From: Zeimonas sp044507525 | GTDB taxonomy: Bacteria > Pseudomonadota > Gammaproteobacteria > Burkholderiales > Burkholderiaceae_E | Reading direction: 5' to 3' | NCBI GenBank assembly: GCA_044507525.1 | Contig: JBIQJM010000124.1 | Coordinates: forward strand, 1 to 8,155 | DNA length: 8,155 nt | Part shown: positions 1 through 7,037 of the stretch, in pieces | Numbering within the stretch: the stretch's first letter is position 1 | Layout: every line of letters starts with the position of its first letter | Position numbers and translations under genes: made by a program | The notes under the pieces: model-generated | The model's database searches: none | Seen by the model: only the letters and a program-made list of their open reading frames with translations | Told to the model about the DNA's origin: nothing

Positions 1-1228
1 TCAGCGTACCGAGCACGACCATGATCATCGGCTCGAGCAGGCTCGACAGGCTCTCCACCGCGTCGTCGACCTCGCGCTCGTAGATGTCTGCCGCCTTCGA
101 CAGCATCGAGTCGAGCGAGCCGGACTCCTCGCCGATCGCGGCCATCTGCAGCACCATGTTCGGGAACACCTGCGAATTCTGCATCGCGACCGTCAGGCTG
201 GTGCCGGTCGACACCTCCTGCTGGACGCGCTTGGTCGCCATCAGGTAGACGTGGTTGCCCGAGGCGCCGCCCACCGAGTCGAGCGCCTCGACCAGCGGCA
301 CGCCGGCGGCGAACATCGTCGACAGCGTGCGCAGCCAGCGCGCGATCGTCGCCTTCTCGACCACCGGGCCGAAGACCGGCAGCTTCAGCAGCAGCCGGTC
401 GACCGCCATCTGCACGCGCGGCGATCGTCGCCACGCCTGGAACAGGAAATAGAGCCCGCCGCCGATCGTGCCGAACACCAGGTACCAGTACTCGACGAAG
501 AAGTCGGAGAGCGCGATCACGAACAGCGTCGGCGCGGGCAGGTCGGCGCCGAAGCTCGAGAAGACGTCCTTGAACGCGGGCACGACGAACAGCATGATCA
601 CCGCGATGACGATGAACGCGACGACGAGCACCGCCACCGGGTAGAAGAGCGCCGACTTGATCTTGCCCTTGATCGCCTGCATCTTCTCCTTGTACGAGGC
701 CAGGCGATCGAGCAGGTCGTCGAGAATGCCCGCCTGCTCGCCGGCGCCGACGAGGTTGCAGAACAGCGAGTCGAAGTACAGCGGGTACTTGCGGAAGGCC
801 TGCGACAGCGAGGTCCCGGTCTCGACGTCGCCGCGGATGTCGGTGAACAGCTTCGACACCGACGCGTTCGAGGTGCCGCGCGCCACGATGTCGAAGGACT
901 GCAGCAGCGGCACGCCGGCCTTCATCATCGTCGCCAGCTGGCGCGTGAACAGCGTGATGTCCTTCTCGCCGATGCGCTTGCCGCGCTTGTAGCGCCGCTT
1001 CGTCGCCTTCGTCATCGAGATGCCCTGGCGGCGCAGCGTCGTCTGCACGACGGTCGGCCCGCTCGCGCGCATCTCGCCGCGCAGCACCTTGCCGGCGCGG
1101 TCGCGCCCTTCCCACAGGTAGACGTGCTCCTTCGGCGGCGCGCGGCGCGCGGTCGAGGCGCGGGCGCCGCCCGCGGTGCCCGTGCGGGCTGCGCCGGCGC
1201 TGCCGGCGGTCGTACCGATCGTGCTCAT
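1..1228 (-). CDS. pilC: Type IV pilus inner-membrane platform protein PilC (partial, C-terminal end outside window)
   Basis: PilC is the polytopic inner-membrane platform of the type IV pilus machine; it couples the cytoplasmic ATPase PilB to pilin assembly. Read on the minus strand, the frame stays open for 409 codons to the window edge. It shows the two repeated T2SSF (GspF/PilC) domains, roughly residues 90-215 and 290 to the edge. Family motifs include FTRQLATMMKAGVPL (about 94-108) and its repeat ARWLRTLSTMFAAGVPL (about 296-312). The membrane segments are near 195-218 (after the SALFYP motif) and 243-263, with a third starting at the edge (EPMIMVVLGTL). PilC is usually 400-430 residues, so only about 20 should be missing. 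The ATG at 1228 has a good Shine-Dalgarno (GAAGGGG, 1242-1236, 7-nt spacer). The N-terminal 30 residues are Ala/Gly/Thr-rich and low in complexity. The gene follows pilB by 70 nt on the same strand, the usual order, often followed by pilD. The family is certain; pilC rather than gspF is chosen because of the adjacent PilB. Confidence 0.93.
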   Translation of the reverse strand, partial: MSTIGTTAGSAGAARTGTAGGARASTARRAPPKEHVYLWEGRDRAGKVLRGEMRASGPTVVQTTLRRQGISMTKATKRRYKRGKRIGEKDITLFTRQLATMMKAGVPLLQSFDIVARGTSNASVSKLFTDIRGDVETGTSLSQAFRKYPLYFDSLFCNLVGAGEQAGILDDLLDRLASYKEKMQAIKGKIKSALFYPVAVLVVAFIVIAVIMLFVVPAFKDVFSSFGADLPAPTLFVIALSDFFVEYWYLVFGTIGGGLYFLFQAWRRSPRVQMAVDRLLLKLPVFGPVVEKATIARWLRTLSTMFAAGVPLVEALDSVGGASGNHVYLMATKRVQQEVSTGTSLTVAMQNSQVFPNMVLQMAAIGEESGSLDSMLSKAADIYEREVDDAVESLSSLLEPMIMVVLGTL

Positions 1229-1298
1229 CGAATCGCCCCTTCGTCCGAGTCGTCCCGGGCGCCTGCGCGCCCGGCCGCGGCGGTCGCTCGCGCGCCGC

Positions 1299-1302
<4 letters not shown>
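1225..1302 (-). other. 25-codon reading frame linking pilB and pilC through two ATGA overlaps (possible coupling ORF)
   Basis: The pilB stop codon overlaps an ATG as ATGA (1302-1299). That ATG opens a 25-codon frame starting MSGARATAAAG and ending DDSDEGAIR, whose TGA overlaps the pilC ATG in the same ATGA arrangement (1228-1225). The frame therefore fills the whole pilB-pilC gap. It has only a weak Shine-Dalgarno at its own start and resembles no peptide I know. It could act as a translational relay that carries ribosomes from pilB to pilC, or it could be chance, since stop codons are rare in this GC-rich sequence. I do not claim a functional peptide. Confidence 0.25.
1255..1274 (-). promoter_or_regulatory. 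Perfect GC-rich hairpin in the pilB-pilC gap
   Basis: An 8-bp perfect stem, CCGGGCGC pairing with GCGCCCGG, encloses a 4-nt loop. It lies 25 nt after the pilB stop and 12 nt before the pilC Shine-Dalgarno. No T-run follows on the minus strand, so it is not a standard intrinsic terminator. It could slow 3' decay of pilB mRNA or adjust the PilB:PilC ratio. Chance is possible at this GC content. Confidence 0.45.
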
Positions 1303-3032
<1,730 letters not shown>

Positions 3033-3062
3033 GCGCTTCGGTGAGGCTCGCGTCGGGGCGGT

Positions 3063-3078
3063 CGGGCAATGATGCCCG
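3063..3078. repeat. Perfect inverted repeat upstream of pilB
   Basis: The sequence is CGGGCA, a 4-nt spacer ATGA, then TGCCCG: a perfect 6+6 bp dyad whose near edge is 30 bp upstream of the pilB ATG. It could be a regulator site or a small 5'-leader hairpin in pilB mRNA. Nothing else identifies it. Confidence 0.35.
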
Positions 3079-3228
3079 CCGCGGCCCGCGCTGCGGCCCG
3101 GTCCACGACCCGCCTGCGACGAGCGCGTGCGCGGTCGCGACGAACGGTGCGGCGCCGTGTTCGCCGAGACGCGCGACCCGCCTTCCGCGACCCGCGCGGC
3201 GCAATCCCATGTTGCTGGCTTACCCGGA

Positions 3229-3257
3229 TTGCTGCGCCGCGTGGCTTTGGCCATAAT
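3229..3257 (+). promoter_or_regulatory. Putative sigma70-type promoter of the liv operon
   Basis: A -35-like TTGCTG (3229-3234, 3 of 6 matches to TTGACA) and a -10 CATAAT (3252-3257, 5 of 6 matches to TATAAT) are separated by exactly 17 bp. They lie in the AT-richest part of the intergenic region. Transcription would start near 3264, giving a leader of about 50 nt before the livG ATG. The -10 and spacing are good; the -35 is weak, which would fit a promoter that needs an activator. Confidence 0.55.
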
Positions 3258-3312
3258 CCGCGCTCGACGGCGGGCCGTGCGGCAGCGCGGTCCACGAAAA
3301 TGCAGGCGCGCG

Positions 3313-4095
3313 ATGGCCGAGAACGAGTACATCCTGGAGACAAAGCGCCTCGTCAAGGAATTCAAGGGATTCGTCGCGGTCAATGACGTCGACCTGCGGG
3401 TGCGCCGCGGGCAGATCCACGCGCTGATCGGCCCGAACGGGGCCGGCAAGACGACGTTCTTCAACCTGCTGACGAAGTTCCTCATTCCCACGGCGGGGTC
3501 CATCCTCTTCAACGGGCAGGACATCACTGCCGAGAAGCCGGCGCAGGTCGCGCGCCGCGGCATCGTCCGTTCGTTCCAGATCTCCGCCACCTTCCCGAAC
3601 CTGACGGTGCTCGAGAACGTGCGCATCGCACTGCAACGCAAGCTCGGCACGTCGTTCCATTTCTGGAAGCCCGAGCGCTCGCTCGACGTGCTCGACGACC
3701 GGGCGCTCGAGCTGCTCGAGACGGTCGGCCTGCGCGACTTCGCCGACTACGTCACCGTGGAGCTGCCGTACGGGCGCAAGCGCGCGCTCGAGATCGCCAC
3801 CACGCTCGCCACCGAGCCGGAGCTGATGCTGCTCGACGAGCCCACCCAGGGCATGGGGCACGAGGACGTCGACCGCGTCACGCAGCTGATCAAGAAGGTC
3901 TCGGCGAACCGCACCGTGCTGATGGTCGAGCACAACATGAACGTCGTCGCCAACATCGCCGACACGATCAGCGTGCTGCAGCGCGGGCAGGTGATCGCCG
4001 AAGGCCCGTACGACGTCGTCTCGAGGAATCCGCAGGTGCTCGAGGCGTACATGGGCAGCGCAACCGAAGAGCTCGGGAGCCCGCATGGCCACTGA
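3313..4095 (+). CDS. livG: Branched-chain amino acid-type ABC transporter ATP-binding protein, LivG family
   Basis: This is the first of two cytoplasmic ATPase subunits that energise the importer encoded downstream. It has 260 residues, normal for LivG. Motifs are Walker A GPNGAGKT (40-47), Q-loop Gln89 in RSFQIS, Walker B LMLLDE (171-176) followed by PTQGMGHEDV, and H-loop His207 in MVEHN. The signature motif is LPYGRKR (151-157) instead of LSGGQ; LivG proteins generally vary here (LAYG- or LPYG-type). The ATG at 3313 is chosen because homology starts at once (ILETKRLVKEFKGFVAV); the frame is open further upstream to 3127 but that part is intergenic junk. The Shine-Dalgarno is weak (AGG at 3304-3306). 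It overlaps the next ATPase gene by 11 bp, so the two are probably translationally coupled. The transported compound is not determined by this subunit; the symbol is by family. Confidence 0.93.
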   Translation: MAENEYILETKRLVKEFKGFVAVNDVDLRVRRGQIHALIGPNGAGKTTFFNLLTKFLIPTAGSILFNGQDITAEKPAQVARRGIVRSFQISATFPNLTVLENVRIALQRKLGTSFHFWKPERSLDVLDDRALELLETVGLRDFADYVTVELPYGRKRALEIATTLATEPELMLLDEPTQGMGHEDVDRVTQLIKKVSANRTVLMVEHNMNVVANIADTISVLQRGQVIAEGPYDVVSRNPQVLEAYMGSATEELGSPHGH

Positions 4096-4801
4096 TCGCG
4101 GCGTCGAGTTCCTGCGCATCTCCGACCTGCATGCCTTCTACGGCGAGTCCCATATCCTTCACGGCGTCGACCTCACCGTGAACCGCGGCGAGGTGGTCAC
4201 GCTGCTCGGTCGCAACGGCGCCGGACGCACGACCACGCTGAAGTCGATCCTGGGGCTCGTCGGCCGGCGCACCGGCTCGATCATGATCAACGGCGTCGAG
4301 TCGGTGAACCTCGCGCCGCACGCGATCGCGCGCCTGGGCATCGGGTACTGCCCCGAGGAGCGCGGCATCTTCGCGAGCCTGTCGTGCGAGGAGAACCTGC
4401 TGCTGCCGCCGCAGGTCGGCTCCGGCGGCATGGGCCTGGACGAGATCTACGAGATGTTCCCCAACCTGGCCGAGCGGCGCGCAAGCCAGGGCACGCGGCT
4501 GTCGGGCGGCGAGCAGCAGATGCTGGCGGTGGCGCGCATCCTGCGCACCGGCGCGAAGATGCTGCTGCTCGACGAGATCTCCGAGGGCCTGGCGCCGGTC
4601 ATCGTCCAGAGCCTGGCGCGGATGATCCGGATGCTGCGCGAAAAGGGGTTCACCATCGTCATGGTGGAGCAGAATTTCCGGTTCGCCGCGCCGCTCGCCG
4701 ACCGGTTCTACGTCATGGAGCACGGCCGCATCGTCGAGAGCGTCGACGCGGCCGAGCTCGAGCAGAAGATGAGCGTGCTGCGCGAGTATCTCGGAGTGTG
4801 A
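4085..4801 (+). CDS. livF: Branched-chain amino acid-type ABC transporter ATP-binding protein, LivF family, with Walker A Lys-to-Arg change
   Basis: This is the second ATPase subunit, 238 residues, of LivF type. The signature motif LSGGEQQ (139-145) is canonical and Walker B KMLLLDE (158-164) keeps its Glu. Three positions depart from the ABC consensus. Walker A reads GRNGAGRT (42-49), with Arg48 where ATP-binding Lys is expected. The Q-loop reads YCPEERG (88-94) without Gln. The H-loop is VEQN with Gln196 in place of His. The last two are usual in LivF proteins; the Arg is not the general consensus. Walker B is followed by ISEGLAP, with Ile165 replacing the usual Pro. The reading frame is intact with no sign of decay, so these look like selected features, not a pseudogene. 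The start at 4085 has a Shine-Dalgarno GGGAG (4075-4079) and overlaps livG by 11 bp. Confidence 0.93.
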   Translation: MATDRGVEFLRISDLHAFYGESHILHGVDLTVNRGEVVTLLGRNGAGRTTTLKSILGLVGRRTGSIMINGVESVNLAPHAIARLGIGYCPEERGIFASLSCEENLLLPPQVGSGGMGLDEIYEMFPNLAERRASQGTRLSGGEQQMLAVARILRTGAKMLLLDEISEGLAPVIVQSLARMIRMLREKGFTIVMVEQNFRFAAPLADRFYVMEHGRIVESVDAAELEQKMSVLREYLGV

Positions 4802-4823
4802 GCGCGACCGTCGGTCGATGCAT

Positions 4824-4841
4824 CTTCAACCGTGAAGGAGG
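4824..4841 (+). promoter_or_regulatory. Strong ribosome binding site of the binding-protein gene, partly inside a small hairpin
   Basis: AAGGAGG (4835-4841) sits 7 nt before the ATG at 4849 and is the strongest Shine-Dalgarno in the window. Its first three bases fall in the 3' arm of a small stem, CTTCA (4824-4828) pairing with TGAAG (4833-4837) around loop ACCG, extendable by one T-G pair. A second small stem, CGACC/GGTCG (4805-4817), lies just upstream. The arrangement would favour high binding-protein output; any switching role of the stem is speculative. Confidence 0.6.
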
Positions 4842-4848
4842 CAGGTAG

Positions 4849-6063
4849 ATGAAGGCGAAGCTTTCCACGATGGTGGCCGCGCTCGGGCTGGCGCTGGCCG
4901 GCGGGACCGCGCAGGCCGAGATTTCCGGTGGCGTGGTCAAGATCGGGGTCATGAACGACATGTCGGGCGTCTACGCCGACATCGGCGGGCCCGGTTCGGT
5001 AGAAGCGGCGAAGCTCGCGGTCGAAGACTTCAAGAAGATGGCCAATCCGAAGTTCGCCATCGAGATCGTCTCGGCCGACCACCAGAACAAGCCCGACGTC
5101 GGTTCGACGGTCGCGCGCCAGTGGTACGACACCGACGGCGTCGATGCGATCGCCGACGTGCCGACCTCGTCGGTGGCGCTCGCCATCAACCAGATCACGC
5201 GCGACAAGAACAAGGCGTTCCTCGCCACGGGCCCGGCCACCGCCGACCTCACCGGCAAGGCGTGCTCGCCGAACACCGTGCACTGGCTGTACGACACCTG
5301 GATGCTCGCCAACGGCACCGGCAAGGCCATCGTGCAGACCGGCGGCGACACCTGGTTCTTCCTGACGGCCGACTACGCCTTCGGCCACGCACTCGAGCGC
5401 GATACCGCGGCGGTCGTCGAGAAGAACGGCGGCAAGGTGGTCGGCAAGGTGCGCCATCCGCTCGCGACGCAGGACTTCTCCTCGTACCTGCTGCAGGCGC
5501 AGGCGTCGAAGGCGAAGATCATCGGCCTGGCCAACGCCGGCGGCGACACGATCAACTCGATCAAGCAGGCGGCCGAGTTCGGCATCGTCCGGGGCGGCCA
5601 GAACCTGGCCGGCCTGCTGGTGTTCCTCACCGACGTGCACGGCCTGGGCCTGAACACCGCGCAGGGCCTGATCCTCACCGAGACGTTCTATTGGGACCTG
5701 AACGACGACACGCGTGCATGGTCCAAGCGCTTCACGCCGCTGAACAACGGCAAGTACCCGTCGATGGACCACGCCGGCGTCTACGCGGTCGTCCTGCATT
5801 ACCTGAAGGCGGTGCAGGCGGCGAACACCGACGAAGGCGCGAAGGTGGTCGCGAAGATGAAGGAACTGCCCACCGACGACCCGCTGTTCGGAAAAGGCAC
5901 GATCCGCGTCGACGGCCGCAAGCTGCATCCGGCCTATCTGTTCGAAGTGAAGAAACCGGGCGAGTCGAAGGGTCCGTACGACTACTACAAGCTGCGTGCG
6001 ACGATCCCTGCCGACCAGGCGTTCCGTCCGCTCGAAGAGGGCGGTTGCCCGCTGGTGAAGTAA
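4849..6063 (+). CDS. Periplasmic substrate-binding protein of the HAAT/Liv ABC importer (Peripla_BP_6 family)
   Basis: This 404-residue protein would be exported and would bind the importer's substrate in the periplasm. A clear Sec signal peptide has Lys2 and Lys4, a hydrophobic core (about 8-19) and an AQA site with cleavage expected after Ala23. The mature part begins with VVKIGVMNDMSGVYADIGG (29-47), the typical first strand and ligand loop of type I periplasmic binding proteins (Peripla_BP_6, LivJ/LivK-like). Cys139 and Cys400 are the only cysteines I noted in the mature protein and could form a disulfide tying the C-terminal tail to the body. The gene sits between the ATPase and permease genes, 47 nt after livF. 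Sequences of this kind (YWDLNDDTRAW; C-terminal GGCPLVK) are abundant in betaproteobacteria, often in several copies, and their ligands include amino acids, aromatic acids and amides. I therefore give no livK symbol and do not name a substrate. The family is certain. Confidence 0.93.
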   Translation: MKAKLSTMVAALGLALAGGTAQAEISGGVVKIGVMNDMSGVYADIGGPGSVEAAKLAVEDFKKMANPKFAIEIVSADHQNKPDVGSTVARQWYDTDGVDAIADVPTSSVALAINQITRDKNKAFLATGPATADLTGKACSPNTVHWLYDTWMLANGTGKAIVQTGGDTWFFLTADYAFGHALERDTAAVVEKNGGKVVGKVRHPLATQDFSSYLLQAQASKAKIIGLANAGGDTINSIKQAAEFGIVRGGQNLAGLLVFLTDVHGLGLNTAQGLILTETFYWDLNDDTRAWSKRFTPLNNGKYPSMDHAGVYAVVLHYLKAVQAANTDEGAKVVAKMKELPTDDPLFGKGTIRVDGRKLHPAYLFEVKKPGESKGPYDYYKLRATIPADQAFRPLEEGGCPLVK

Positions 6064-6079
6064 GGCGGTCCGAAGCCGC

Positions 6080-6114
6080 GCCCGCTGAGCCGCGCCCGGT
6101 GCGGCCCGGCGGGC
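6080..6114 (+). promoter_or_regulatory. Large stable hairpin between binding-protein and permease genes
   Basis: Positions 6080-6094 pair with 6100-6114 around a 5-nt loop: 15 stem positions with one mismatch (A6088/C6106) and two G-T pairs. The outer six pairs are GCCCGC/GCGGGC. It starts 17 nt after the binding-protein stop and is followed by AATCTC, not a T-run, so it is not a typical intrinsic terminator. By analogy with ABC importer operons where a hairpin after the binding-protein gene protects its mRNA and reduces downstream expression, as in malE-malF, it probably stabilises the upstream transcript. Confidence 0.6.
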
Positions 6115-6142
6115 AATCTCGCATCCAGGGAATCGCAGACCG

Positions 6143-7027
6143 ATGGACATCTTCGGCATTCCGACCCAGGCGCTGTTCGGACAGTTGCTGATCGGACTGA
6201 TCAACGGCTCGTTCTACGCGCTGCTGTCGCTCGGCCTGGCGGTGATCTTCGGGCTGCTGAACATCATCAACTTCGCGCACGGGGCGCTGTACATGCTCGG
6301 TGCGTTCACCGCGTTCCTGCTCGCTTCGCGGCTGGGCATCGGCTACTGGTGGGCGCTGCTGATCGCGCCGATCATCGTCGGCGTCGTCGGCATGATCATC
6401 GAGCGCACGATGCTCTCGCGCCTGTACAAGCTCGACCACCTGTACGGGCTGCTGCTCACCTTCGGCCTGGCGCTGATCATCCAGGGGTTGTTCCGCAACT
6501 GGTTCGGCTCGTCGGGGCTGCCGTACCCGATTCCGACCGAGCTTGCCGGCGCGCGCAACCTCGGCTTCATGTTCCTGCCCAACTACCGGGCGTGGGTGAT
6601 CTTCGCGTCGGTGCTCGTCTGCCTGGGCACCTGGTTCATGATCGAGCGCACGCGGCTGGGCGCGTACCTGCGCGCGGCCACCGAGAACCCGCAGCTGGTG
6701 CAGGCCTTCGGCATCAACGTGCCGCGGATGATCACGCTCACCTATGGCTTCGGCGTGGCGCTGGCCGGCTTCGGCGGCGTGATGGCCGCACCCATCTACC
6801 AGGTCAGCCCGCAGATGGGCGAGCACCTGATCATCGTCGTGTTCGCCGTCGTCGTCATCGGCGGCATGGGGTCGATCCTCGGCTCGATCGTCACCGGCTT
6901 CGGGCTGGGGCTGATCGAGGGGTTGACGAAGGTGTTCTACCCGGAAGCCTCGAACACGGTGATCTTCGTGATCATGGCGATCGTCCTGCTGATCAAGCCG
7001 GCCGGTCTGTTCGGTACGCAGAAGTAG
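6143..7027 (+). CDS. livH: Branched-chain amino acid-type ABC transporter permease, LivH family
   Basis: This is one of two inner-membrane permease subunits that form the translocation path. It has 294 residues, the usual LivH length, and about eight hydrophobic segments (approximately 12-60, 69-87, 100-115, 150-168, 199-217, 228-262 and 272-287). The N-terminal motif GLAVIFGLLNIINFAHGALYM (31-51) is characteristic of LivH. The cytoplasmic loop RAATENPQLVQAFGINV (177-193) is the EAA-like contact for the ATPases. The ATG at 6143 directly precedes the conserved start; the upstream AGGGA (6127-6131) has a long 11-nt spacer, so translation is probably weaker than for the binding protein. It lies 79 nt after that gene, with the hairpin between, and 10 nt before the LivM-type gene. 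A urea or amide permease of the same superfamily is the main alternative. Confidence 0.92.
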   Translation: MDIFGIPTQALFGQLLIGLINGSFYALLSLGLAVIFGLLNIINFAHGALYMLGAFTAFLLASRLGIGYWWALLIAPIIVGVVGMIIERTMLSRLYKLDHLYGLLLTFGLALIIQGLFRNWFGSSGLPYPIPTELAGARNLGFMFLPNYRAWVIFASVLVCLGTWFMIERTRLGAYLRAATENPQLVQAFGINVPRMITLTYGFGVALAGFGGVMAAPIYQVSPQMGEHLIIVVFAVVVIGGMGSILGSIVTGFGLGLIEGLTKVFYPEASNTVIFVIMAIVLLIKPAGLFGTQK

Positions 7028-7037
7028 GCCCGCTCGA

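Larger units (their letters stand above)
3033..3312. other. Divergent intergenic region between pilB and livG
   Basis: This 280-bp spacer holds the upstream regions of both operons. Its left two thirds (to about 3200) are extremely GC-rich; its right third (about 3200-3260) is relatively AT-rich and contains the only promoter I can support. Frames stay open across it on both strands because stop codons are scarce, but their products are Arg/Ala-rich with no family resemblance, so I call no gene. It also contains an inverted repeat near pilB and two direct copies of CGCGACCCGC (3172-3181 and 3186-3195), with a partial inverted match GGTCGCG at 3133-3139. I found no convincing pilB promoter. 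Confidence 0.7.

Noticed and set aside
3127..3312. Upstream start for the LivG-type ATPase giving 322 residues
   Set aside because: The extra 62 residues are Arg/Ala-rich, would span the proposed promoter, and make the protein too long; similarity to LivG begins right after the ATG at 3313.
3033..3650. N-terminal extension of PilB by about 206 residues
   Set aside because: The extension crosses the intergenic region and runs antisense into livG. PilB of normal length starts at 3032 or 3026.
4085..4801. LivF as a pseudogene or inactive remnant because of the Walker A change
   Set aside because: The frame is full length, the signature and Walker B are intact, it has a good ribosome binding site, and codon composition matches its neighbours.
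6080..6114. Intrinsic terminator after the binding-protein gene
   Set aside because: There is no T-run after the stem and the permease genes follow on the same strand, so processing or stabilisation is more likely than full termination.
4708..6204. Minus-strand frame of 498 codons antisense to the binding protein
   Set aside because: Typical antisense shadow with no recognisable domain, while the plus-strand protein has a signal peptide and clear family motifs.
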